Positions 1 through 6,113 of a stretch of DNA of 6,613 nt are shown one piece after another. Source of the stretch: Flavobacteriaceae bacterium (GTDB taxonomy: Bacteria; Bacteroidota; Bacteroidia; Flavobacteriales; Flavobacteriaceae); the NCBI GenBank assembly GCA_947443815.1, contig CANEXR010000165.1, forward strand, positions 1 to 6,613. The letters are read 5' to 3'. Numbering within the stretch: the stretch's first letter is position 1; every line of letters starts with the position of its first letter. The notes beneath the pieces were generated by a model, which worked only from the letters and a program-made list of their open reading frames with translations, made no database searches and had not been told where the DNA came from. A program made the position numbers and the translations under genes.

Positions 1-477
1 AATGTTATTTTTGCAGATATTAAAAAAGGAAAAGATGTTATACGGGTGTATAATATGCATTTGCAATCTATAAAAATCTCTCCTGATGTTAATGAAATTA
101 ATGAAAATATTGATGCTATAAATCAACAAAAGTCCCAAATGTTGTATAATAGAATTAGCAAAGCTTTTAAACAGCAACAACAACAAGCAGAGTTATTTGC
201 AAATCACAAAAAAGACTGTTCTTATCCTGTAATCATTTGTGGCGATATGAATAATAGTGCTTTTTCTTATGTGTATAGAAATATAAAAGGCAAACTAAAA
301 GATAGTTTTGAAGAGGCAGGTTCAGGTTTTGGGGCGACTTATAAGTTTAAATATTATCCGGCTAGAATTGATTATATCTTTGCGGATGAAAACATGAAAG
401 TAAAGAAATTTGAAAGTTTTTCTGATTTTACTAATTCAGACCATTATCCTATTATGGCAAAATTGGCTTTCGAATAG
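1..477 (+). CDS. Endonuclease/exonuclease/phosphatase (EEP) family hydrolase, C-terminal part (5' end outside window)
   Basis: The reading frame is open from base 1 and ends at a TAG at 475-477, giving 158 residues; the true start lies to the left. Visible EEP-fold signatures, in order, are YNMHLQS (residues 17-23 of the fragment, matching the N-x-HL strand), CGDMN (80-84, metal-binding Asp and Asn), ARIDYIF (121-127) and SDHYPI (146-151, the terminal Asp-His catalytic pair). These are the hallmarks of the Mg-dependent phosphodiesterase superfamily that includes ExoIII/DNase I-type nucleases and lipid or nucleotide phosphatases. Substrate cannot be told from this fragment, and any signal or membrane segment would be in the missing N-terminus. 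A short polyglutamine run (58-62) lies in a polar, probably helical stretch between the HL motif and GDMN. The gene converges on the minus-strand operon. An internal GTG at 46 and ATG at 55 are not plausible starts because conserved strand residues precede them. Family assignment is firm, function open. Confidence 0.88.
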   Translation, partial: NVIFADIKKGKDVIRVYNMHLQSIKISPDVNEINENIDAINQQKSQMLYNRISKAFKQQQQQAELFANHKKDCSYPVIICGDMNNSAFSYVYRNIKGKLKDSFEEAGSGFGATYKFKYYPARIDYIFADENMKVKKFESFSDFTNSDHYPIMAKLAFE

Positions 478-483
478 GGTTTA

Positions 484-564
484 ACTATAAAAGGTTTTAG
501 TAAATTGGGTTTTTGGATCGTTTTTTTTTGAATCCTTTAAGATATATAAAAGCCTATTTATAGT
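484..564. terminator. Possible terminator region between convergent genes
   Basis: The 118-base gap between the EEP stop (477) and the end of the wbqC-like gene (596) holds an AT-rich imperfect inverted repeat, ACTATAAAAGG (484-494) against CCTATTTATAGT (553-564), with one unpaired base. A run of nine T lies at 521-529 on the plus strand. A tighter but weak plus-strand hairpin (484-501) precedes the T-run by about 20 bases. The placement suits bidirectional termination of convergent transcripts, but the stems are weak and the T-run does not directly follow a stable hairpin, so this is tentative. Confidence 0.3.
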
Positions 565-595
565 AACGACAATAGTGTACGTTTGCAACAAATTT

Positions 596-1219
596 TCAGC
601 CTGTTATTTTTTGTGATTTCAAATAATCTAAGGCAAATTTACCTTCGTTAAAAAGCAAATCTAAGATGCTTAGGTTGTTTATAAATCCATGTTTGTCATC
701 AAAAACTTGCTTGTAATTTTCAAAAACGCAACTGTCTTTTTTTCCGTTTGCCAAAACTCTAAAATCCAAAACAGATTCAGCATCGACCTCATGAAAATAT
801 TCCTTGGTAGTGGTATAGTTGAATTTCATTCGCATACTTTTAATAAGGAAATCAAATGTTTCAAAATTCAAATCCATTAAGAAAGTATGTTTTTTTTCGA
901 AAATAGGACGAATATCATCTTCAAAATATTCAAAAAAAGGGGAGCTTCGGTATCCTGCTTCCAAGGATTTGAAATGTTGTTTTTGCCAATCAAAATCATT
1001 TTCAATTTTGATATCTTTGGTTTTTTGATGGGTTTCTTTCGCATGTTTAACAGGGATATTCAATAATTGAATTCCGTTTGGACTATAAATATACGCCCGA
1101 TTGCGATTGGTTTGTTTTTGAAAATTATCTTCTATTTCAAATGTAAGCTGCTCCGCTTGTACCAGTGCAACAAAATGACTGATAGAAGGAAAATAAGTGG
1201 GATGGAGTAGCGTATTCAT
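596..1219 (-). CDS. WbqC-like family protein
   Basis: A 207-residue protein with the features of the WbqC-like family (Pfam WbqC): an N-terminal HPTYFPSISHF segment (6-16), the KQTNRNRAYI block (35-44), IPVKHAKE (55-62), a W-containing helix followed by YRSSPFFEYFED (90-101), and a C-terminal NNLSILDLLFNEG block (181-193). The length is typical and the ATG start sits just before the conserved PTYFPS motif, so the start is secure. No signal peptide or membrane segment is visible, so it is probably cytoplasmic. The family takes its name from an O-antigen cluster gene, and its biochemical activity is not established to my knowledge; a role in surface-polysaccharide or sugar modification is only guilt by association. 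It is the last gene of the minus-strand operon, 64 bases after lepB, and that gap carries a 13-bp hairpin that could lower or stabilise its share of the transcript. Identification of the family is confident; function is unknown. Confidence 0.87.
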   Translation of the reverse strand: MNTLLHPTYFPSISHFVALVQAEQLTFEIEDNFQKQTNRNRAYIYSPNGIQLLNIPVKHAKETHQKTKDIKIENDFDWQKQHFKSLEAGYRSSPFFEYFEDDIRPIFEKKHTFLMDLNFETFDFLIKSMRMKFNYTTTKEYFHEVDAESVLDFRVLANGKKDSCVFENYKQVFDDKHGFINNLSILDLLFNEGKFALDYLKSQKITG

Positions 1220-1239
1220 TTGTTGACAGATTAAATAGC

Positions 1240-1276
1240 TAAAGTGTAAGATGGCTAATAACGATCCTACACTTTA
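1240..1276 (-). other. Intercistronic RNA hairpin between lepB and the wbqC-like gene
   Basis: On the minus-strand transcript, arms TAAAGTGTAGGAT (1276-1264) and ATCTTACACTTTA (1252-1240) pair over 13 bp around an 11-base loop. The single non-Watson-Crick position is a G-U wobble on the minus-strand RNA; it would be an A-C mismatch on the plus-strand RNA, so the structure favours the operon's transcript. It starts 8 bases after the lepB stop. No U-run follows it directly, so it is not a classical intrinsic terminator; an mRNA-stabilising, processing or attenuating element fits better. Confidence 0.6.
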
Positions 1277-1283
1277 ATCATTT

Positions 1284-2975
1284 TTAGTTAGCTTTTTTTT
1301 TCTTTTTCCAAAAATATTCTCCAACAAAGAATGCGATTAAACCGAGTAAAAATAGTTTAAAGTAGGATTGTGGTTGTCCTTCACCGCTAACGGTAGTAAA
1401 TAGGCGTTCCCAACGAATTTTATCCAATCCTTTTGCATTTGGATCAAGGCTCAACCATATAAAAATTGGTTTTCCAACTATATGGTCTTCAGGGACAAAT
1501 CCCCAATAACGGCTGTCCTCCGATCTATGACGGTTGTCTCCCATCATCCAATAATAATTTTGTTTGAAGGTATATGAGGTAGCTATTTGACCATTTATTT
1601 TAATCTCATTACCACTTACTTCTAAGGTGTTGTTTTCGTAAGTGTTAATGATTCTTTTGTAAAGCGGTAAATTTCCAATGTTTAGCGCTACTGTTTTACC
1701 TGCTTCAGGAATTAGAATTGGGCCAAAATTATCAATAGTCCATTTTCCATCATGTGGAAAAATTTCGGTTCCTTGAGGTGTTTTGTCGATGTACCTAACC
1801 ACTGAATCAATCGAAGGATTTTTTCTTAATTCAGCCGCTGCTTTTAAGGTTAGATTTGCATTGTTATTGGCCTCATATTGTTCCTGTGCATAAATACCTA
1901 AGTTTTGAATAACTGCTGCAGGAAGTCCTTTGAAATTGGTTTTAATGGTGAAGGTATGATCCGGATTTTCGATAGCACCTACGATATAAGGTTTTATACC
2001 TTCCGATTGTTCTTCGCTATTGAGTTTTACAATGTAGGTACGGGTAAATTCTGTTGAACCAGTAGCCATTAGCAATTCGTTAGAAACACCTTTTGCAGCA
2101 TATACTGTATGCTCATATTGTGGTTTTGCTCGTTCTGGAAGTATTAATTCTTTGTTGTCGATGTATACAATTCCGTCTTTAATCGTTAAAATATCACCAG
2201 GAGTTCCTTGGCATCTTTTTACATAATTTGATTTTTTATCAACGGGTTTAATGACACCAGGGCTACCTTTTTTCTCAAAGAAATAATGAACGGTATCTGC
2301 AGGCCAATTGAAGACAACAATGTCATTTTTTGCAATTTTTTCAAAAGAAGGCAAACGCAAATAAGGCAATTCTGGCCATGTAAGATATGATTTACGTTTT
2401 GTAAGTGGAATTGAATCATGAACCATTGGTAATGATACGGTAGTCATTGGAACTCTAGGACCATAATTTAGTTTACTCACAAACAAAAAGTCCCCAATAA
2501 GTAATGATTTTTCAAGCGATGCAGTAGGAATTGTGTAGGGTTGTATGAAATAAGTATGTACTAAAGTTGCCACTATAATAGCAAAAAGTAAGGAACTAAT
2601 GGTGTCTGCAGTTCTGTTTTCCGGAAGTACACTTCGGTCTGTGATGTAGTCTAGTTTTTGAGTATAGTTCACATACATTACATACAATCCAAAAGTGAAA
2701 ATTCCCAAAACAGTATCCAAAGTTGATTTTTTTCCAAAACTCCTCAAGGTTTCTACCCAGATAACCGGAAACATAATTAGGTTAATTATAGGTATAAAAA
2801 GCAATACTGTCCACCAAGTAGGACGGCCAATTATTTTCATTAAAACAATAGCGTTATAGACTGGAATAGCTGCTTGCCAGCGTTTTCTTCCCGCGCTTTC
2901 GTATAATTTCCAGGTTCCTAAAAAGTGAATTACTTGTACTATAAGAAAAAATACAAACCATTGATATAGTGTCAT
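1284..2975 (-). CDS. lepB: Signal peptidase I, long Bacteroidota form with N-terminal DUF5684-like membrane domain
   Basis: A 563-residue inner-membrane serine protease that removes signal peptides from proteins exported by Sec. The N-terminal ~115 residues hold several hydrophobic segments (about 3-20, 54-74, 87-104) with the WQAAIPVYNAIVLMKIIGRP pattern (33-52) of a DUF5684-type region. A further transmembrane segment (about 125-146) leads into the S26 catalytic domain: box B IPTASLEKSLLIGDFLFVSK with nucleophile Ser153, box C NDIVVFNWP (217-225), box D YVKRCQGTPGD (251-261) with general base Lys253, and box E GDNRHRSEDSRYWGF (479-493). The Ser-Lys dyad is intact. The residue after Ser153 is Leu, not the Met seen in many S26 enzymes. 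About 215 residues separate boxes D and E, far more than in E. coli LepB (324 aa in total). A C-terminal hydrophobic segment (about 538-555) is followed by a lysine-rich tail, expected to be cytoplasmic. The gene lies 47 bases after dapB, with its ATG behind an A/T-rich leader. Confidence 0.95.
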   Translation of the reverse strand: MTLYQWFVFFLIVQVIHFLGTWKLYESAGRKRWQAAIPVYNAIVLMKIIGRPTWWTVLLFIPIINLIMFPVIWVETLRSFGKKSTLDTVLGIFTFGLYVMYVNYTQKLDYITDRSVLPENRTADTISSLLFAIIVATLVHTYFIQPYTIPTASLEKSLLIGDFLFVSKLNYGPRVPMTTVSLPMVHDSIPLTKRKSYLTWPELPYLRLPSFEKIAKNDIVVFNWPADTVHYFFEKKGSPGVIKPVDKKSNYVKRCQGTPGDILTIKDGIVYIDNKELILPERAKPQYEHTVYAAKGVSNELLMATGSTEFTRTYIVKLNSEEQSEGIKPYIVGAIENPDHTFTIKTNFKGLPAAVIQNLGIYAQEQYEANNNANLTLKAAAELRKNPSIDSVVRYIDKTPQGTEIFPHDGKWTIDNFGPILIPEAGKTVALNIGNLPLYKRIINTYENNTLEVSGNEIKINGQIATSYTFKQNYYWMMGDNRHRSEDSRYWGFVPEDHIVGKPIFIWLSLDPNAKGLDKIRWERLFTTVSGEGQPQSYFKLFLLGLIAFFVGEYFWKKKKKAN

Positions 2976-3022
2976 AATGTATTTATTTAGTTAAATTTTA
3001 TTATTTTAAAGAAGCTATTGCT

Positions 3023-3733
3023 CTATTTTTTATCGTTTAAATTTAAAACATCTTTCATGCTGTAAATACCTTGTTTTCCTGCCAGCCATTCCGCAGCAAT
3101 TACAGCACCAAGAGCAAAACCTTCGCGGTTGTGTGCAGTATGTTTTATTTCAATCGCATCAACTACAGAATTATAGGTTACAGTATGCGTGCCGGGCACA
3201 TCTCCAATTCTTTTGGCTTCAATATAAATTTCATTTGAATTTGGAGTTGCTAGCGTCCAATTGGAATAGGTGCTATTTTCGATAACGCCTTTTGCTAGTG
3301 AAATGGCTGTTCCACTTGGAGCATCTAGTTTTTGGGTATGATGAATTTCTTCCATTGCTACTTTGTACGAATCGAATTGAGCCATTATTTTGGCTAAATA
3401 GTCATTCAATTCAAAGAAAATGTTTACACCCAGACTAAAATTTGAGCTAGAAATAAAACCTCCGTTTTTGGCTTTGCAAAGCGCTTCCATTTCGTCATAA
3501 TGTTCCAACCAACCAGTTGTTCCTGAAACCACAGGTATGTTGGCATGAAAGCAACTTGAAATATTGGCTACAGCTGCTGAAGGAACACTAAAATCAATGG
3601 CTACATCTGCATCCGAAAGCCCTTCATAGGTATTGAATTCGTCTTTTTTCAAAACAATTTCATGGCCTCTTTCTGTTGCAATTCGTTCAATTACTTGACC
3701 CATTTTTCCGTATCCTAAAAGCGCAATTTTCAT
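3023..3733 (-). CDS. dapB: 4-hydroxy-tetrahydrodipicolinate reductase
   Basis: A 236-residue cytoplasmic enzyme that uses NAD(P)H to reduce 4-hydroxy-tetrahydrodipicolinate to tetrahydrodipicolinate in the diaminopimelate branch of lysine and peptidoglycan-precursor synthesis. The N-terminal Rossmann motif GYGKMGQ (7-13) binds the dinucleotide; IDFSVPSA (46-53) and VVSGTTGW (68-75) complete the nucleotide site. The signature EEIHHTQKLDAPSGTA (128-143) carries the catalytic His131/His132 region and Lys135, and PSGTA contacts substrate. A C-terminal HNREGFALGAVIAAEWL segment (201-217) is typical of family ends. Length is at the short end of the 230-275 residues usual in the family, mainly through a short region after the Rossmann core. 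The start is secure because MKIALLGYGKMG opens directly on the first beta strand. The gene sits 58 bases after the DUF5683 gene and 47 before lepB. No dedicated promoter or lysine-riboswitch-like leader is evident in the 58-base gap, so it is probably read from upstream. Confidence 0.96.
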   Translation of the reverse strand: MKIALLGYGKMGQVIERIATERGHEIVLKKDEFNTYEGLSDADVAIDFSVPSAAVANISSCFHANIPVVSGTTGWLEHYDEMEALCKAKNGGFISSSNFSLGVNIFFELNDYLAKIMAQFDSYKVAMEEIHHTQKLDAPSGTAISLAKGVIENSTYSNWTLATPNSNEIYIEAKRIGDVPGTHTVTYNSVVDAIEIKHTAHNREGFALGAVIAAEWLAGKQGIYSMKDVLNLNDKK

Positions 3734-3791
3734 TTCTTATGTTTTTAATAAATTAAATTTTCAACCGCGGAGAACTTGTAGCGTTCTTGAG

Positions 3792-4352
3792 TTAAAAAGT
3801 ATAATTAAAGGTTAGTCCAATATTTGTTTTTAATGTTACATCATTTGGATAAATAACCGGTTTCACCGATAGATTTTCATCTACATTAAACTGAATCAAG
3901 GCAGCATCTACGTTGGCATCAATGATATTTAAGGCATAAAATGCCAAAGTCATCAAAGCAGATAAATCCCTGTTGCGTTGGTAAAATTTCTGACCAGCAA
4001 TCAGTCGTTTTTCATCCAAATAACTAAAATCATCATCAGTGTAACCTTCAAGTCTTCGTTTGTAGGCGTCCCGATATTGATGGTATTTTTTATTATTATC
4101 AATATAAAAATAAAGGCTAGTTCCCATGGCTCCGTAAACAAGCGGAATTTTCCAGTATTTTTTATTATAAGCTTGTCCCAAACCAGGGAGAACAGCGGAA
4201 TAAAAAGCTGCTTTTGCTGGAGTTAGTGGGTCAATGTCATTTGATTTTAAAGTGTCTTTTGTAACCAAAACCGCCTCCGCTTTTACTTGAGCAAAACCGG
4301 TAACGCTTCCAAGAATAAAAAGGAGTAAACTTATGGATATGATTTTATGCAC
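3792..4352 (-). CDS. DUF5683 domain protein, predicted exported/membrane protein
   Basis: A 186-residue protein of unknown function. It opens with a signal-peptide-like stretch, MHKIISISLLLFILGSVTGF (1-20), with a plausible signal peptidase I site after GFA (A21|Q22). The body shows the DUF5683 pattern: KAAFYSAVLPGLGQAYNKKYWKIPLVYG (47-74), a hydrophobic segment at about 70-85, a charged stretch with YRDAYKRRL (93-101), RNRDL (126-130), a second hydrophobic segment (131-144), and NIIDANVDAAL (142-152). The C-terminal end is beta-rich and closes in aromatic NYTF, which could suggest an outer-membrane-directed strand. The GLGQ-x-YN-KKYWK motif is reminiscent of small TM2-like membrane domains. 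The start codon is GTG, sharing its first base with the parB stop (TAGTG). No ATG occurs before codon 76, so GTG is the only start that keeps the signal peptide. The tight coupling to parB and the downstream dapB and lepB suggest an envelope-related job, but this is inference. Confidence 0.85.
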   Translation of the reverse strand: MHKIISISLLLFILGSVTGFAQVKAEAVLVTKDTLKSNDIDPLTPAKAAFYSAVLPGLGQAYNKKYWKIPLVYGAMGTSLYFYIDNNKKYHQYRDAYKRRLEGYTDDDFSYLDEKRLIAGQKFYQRNRDLSALMTLAFYALNIIDANVDAALIQFNVDENLSVKPVIYPNDVTLKTNIGLTFNYTF

Positions 4353-5251
4353 TAGCCTTTTATAAGTTTGATGATTCGGTTAAAATCCTCTTCTGAGTGA
4401 AAAGGAATGGTAATTTTTCCTTTGCCATTGCCAGCAACTTTAACCTCGACTTTGGTTCCAAAATAATTAGCAAAAGTATTTTTTTGGTTTTCTGGTATTT
4501 CAAATGAAGCTGCTTTTGATTTTCCGGCAGGCTTAGGTTTTAAACTGTCCTGATAGTTTTTTACAAGCGCTTCTGTATCGCGAACCGAAAGATTCTGACT
4601 TACAATTTTTTGATAAATATCCGTTTGAATGTCTTGGTCTTCAATATTGATGATAGCTCGGCCATGTCCCATGCTGATAAAACCATCTCGAATTCCAGTT
4701 TGAATAATCGGATCTAATTTTAATAAACGCAAATAGTTGGCAATTGTAGAGCGTTTTTTACCCACGCGTTCACTCATTTGCTCCTGCGTCAGTTGAATTT
4801 CGTCAATCAAACGTTGGTAGGACAAAGCAATTTCAATCGGGTCTAAATCGTGACGCTGAATGTTTTCCACCAAGGCCATAACCAATGACTCATTGTCATT
4901 TGCAATCCGAATGTAAGCAGGAACCGTAGTTAATCCCACCAAAGTAGCAGCACGAAGACGGCGTTCTCCCGAGATCAATTGGTATTTGTTGAATTCTAAT
5001 TTCCGAACTGTAATGGGCTGAATAACACCTAATTCTTTGATAGAAGTAGCCAATTCCCGCAAGGATTCCTCATTGAAATTACTTCTGGGCTGAAACGGAT
5101 TTATCGCAATAGCATCAATTTCAAGTTCTATAATATTCCCAACCACTTTATCGGCATTTTTATCGTTTACCGATTTAATGTCGTTTTCAGGATCTTTTAA
5201 CAAGGCTGATAATCCTCTACCTAAGGCTTGTTTTTTCAGTGCTTTTGCCAT
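4352..5251 (-). CDS. parB: Chromosome partitioning protein ParB (Spo0J family)
   Basis: A 299-residue CTP-dependent DNA clamp that loads at parS sites and works with ParA to segregate origins. The N-terminus carries the basic ALGRGLSALL motif (9-18), which in ParB proteins contacts and stimulates ParA. The ParB/Srx CTPase domain follows with INPFQPR (50-56), GVIQPITVR (75-83), ISGERRLRAA (93-102, the arginine-rich box that binds CTP phosphates) and VENIQRHDLDPIE (128-140). A helix-turn-helix at about 154-179 (LTQEQMSERVGKKRSTIANY) and MGHGRAI (194-200) form the parS-reading domain. A lysine/proline-rich linker (about 235-248) leads to a C-terminal dimerisation domain (255-299). Length is typical for a chromosomal ParB. 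The ATG start lies 5 bases after the parA stop, indicating translational coupling; its TAG stop overlaps the next gene's GTG by one base. No parS-like palindrome was seen within the window. Confidence 0.96.
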   Translation of the reverse strand: MAKALKKQALGRGLSALLKDPENDIKSVNDKNADKVVGNIIELEIDAIAINPFQPRSNFNEESLRELATSIKELGVIQPITVRKLEFNKYQLISGERRLRAATLVGLTTVPAYIRIANDNESLVMALVENIQRHDLDPIEIALSYQRLIDEIQLTQEQMSERVGKKRSTIANYLRLLKLDPIIQTGIRDGFISMGHGRAIINIEDQDIQTDIYQKIVSQNLSVRDTEALVKNYQDSLKPKPAGKSKAASFEIPENQKNTFANYFGTKVEVKVAGNGKGKITIPFHSEEDFNRIIKLIKG

Positions 5252-5256
5252 ACAAC

Positions 5257-6024
5257 TTATTTGCTGTTTTTCTTTATGATTTCTTGGGCTAAATGCAAGT
5301 AATTGATAGCTCCTTTACTTGTAGCATCGTAGTTTATGATGCTTTCACCAAAACTAGGAGCCTCACTCAATTTTACATTTCTTTGAATAATAGTTTCGAA
5401 TACCATATCATTAAAATGTTTTTGAACTTCTTCCACAACCTGATTAGACAAACGCAATCTCGAGTCAAACATAGTCAATAACAACCCTTCGATGTCTAAA
5501 TCTGGATTGTGAATTTTCTGAATGCTTTTAATAGTATTCAACAATTTACCCAATCCTTCCAATGCAAAATACTCACATTGAATAGGAATAATTACAGAGT
5601 CAGCAGCGGTCAAAGCATTCAAAGTTAGTAATCCAAGAGATGGAGCACAATCAATGATGATATAATCATAGTCATCTTTGATGCTTTCCAATGCTTTTTT
5701 AAGCATATATTCCCTATTTTCCTTATCAACCAATTCAATTTCGATGGCCACTAAGTCAATATGCGATGGAATAACATCCACATTTGGGGCCGTACATTTT
5801 AAAACAGCCTCCTTAGGACTGTTGCTGTGTTCCAAAATTTGGTACGTTCCTATTTCAACAGTTTCCACATCAATACCTAAACCTGATGTCGCATTCGCTT
5901 GAGGATCAGCATCGATAAGCAACACTTTTTTTTCTAAAACACCTAGAGAAGCGGCCAGATTAACGGATGTAGTAGTCTTACCAACGCCTCCTTTTTGATT
6001 AGCAATCGCAATGATTTTGCCCAT
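5257..6024 (-). CDS. parA: Chromosome partitioning ATPase ParA (Soj family)
   Basis: A 255-residue MinD/ParA-type ATPase that dimerises on nonspecific DNA when ATP-bound and moves ParB-parS complexes. The deviant Walker A motif KGGVGKTT spans 11-18, with signature Lys11 and P-loop Lys16. Switch I/Walker A' is LLIDADPQANAT (35-46, Asp40). Walker B is YIIIDCAPSLG (121-131, Asp125). The segment IPIQCEYFALEGL (146-158) and the late TIIQRNVKLSEAPSFG block (211-226) are typical of chromosomal Soj-type proteins. There is no N-terminal DNA-binding extension like that of P1/F plasmid ParA (type Ia), so this is the short chromosomal class. The ATG start falls directly before the first beta strand and an A-rich leader (AGAAAAATAA) precedes it. 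It is the first gene of the minus-strand operon, and a candidate promoter is visible just upstream. Confidence 0.97.
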   Translation of the reverse strand: MGKIIAIANQKGGVGKTTTSVNLAASLGVLEKKVLLIDADPQANATSGLGIDVETVEIGTYQILEHSNSPKEAVLKCTAPNVDVIPSHIDLVAIEIELVDKENREYMLKKALESIKDDYDYIIIDCAPSLGLLTLNALTAADSVIIPIQCEYFALEGLGKLLNTIKSIQKIHNPDLDIEGLLLTMFDSRLRLSNQVVEEVQKHFNDMVFETIIQRNVKLSEAPSFGESIINYDATSKGAINYLHLAQEIIKKNSK

Positions 6025-6047
6025 TTATTTTTCTGAATTTTGAACCG

Positions 6048-6078
6048 TAAAAATACAATTATTTATGGTTTCTGAAAA
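6048..6078 (-). promoter_or_regulatory. Candidate Bacteroidota sigma-A promoter for the parA operon
   Basis: Read on the minus strand, TATTTTTA (6055-6048) resembles the Bacteroidota -7 consensus TAnnTTTG with only the last base differing. TTTT (6078-6075) lies 19 bases upstream, where the -33 TTTG-type element is expected. The inferred transcript would start near 6042 and have a leader of only about 20 bases before the parA ATG. The region is very AT-rich, so chance matches are likely and the call is moderate at best. Confidence 0.35.
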
Positions 6079-6083
6079 TCTAT

Positions 6084-6113
6084 TTTGTTAACATTTGTTA
6101 ATGTTTGATTAGC
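6084..6113. repeat. Three 10-base phased TTTG repeats with embedded palindrome upstream of parA
   Basis: Three consecutive 10-base units start with the same tetranucleotide: TTTGTTAACA (6084), TTTGTTAATG (6094) and TTTGATTAGC (6104). The first two share eight leading bases. The first two also create a perfect 6-bp inverted repeat, TTAACA-TT-TGTTAA (6088-6101). The units are spaced about one helical turn apart and lie just upstream of the candidate -33 element of the parA promoter. That is where an activator, an autoregulatory partition protein or an UP-like element would bind. The pattern is directly visible; a regulatory role is inferred. Confidence 0.5.

Noticed and set aside
147..189. Polyglutamine (CAACAA) microrepeat in the EEP gene as a phase-variable tract
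   Set aside because: The repeat is only a few CAG/CAA codons long and in triplets, so slippage would not shift the frame; it looks like ordinary low-complexity coding sequence.
689..1028. Two small plus-strand open frames antisense to the wbqC-like gene
   Set aside because: They mirror the well-supported WbqC-like reading frame, are rich in Phe/Lys/Ile from AT-rich sequence and show no family motif.
3771..3787. AGAAC/GTTCT inverted repeat between the DUF5683 gene and dapB
   Set aside because: It has only 5 bp of pairing around a 7-base loop and no T-run; too weak to call a terminator or attenuator.
5293..5902. Plus-strand open frames antisense to parA, and a similar one at 3978-4226 antisense to the DUF5683 gene
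   Set aside because: They are shadows of strongly conserved minus-strand genes, with no independent motif or start signal.
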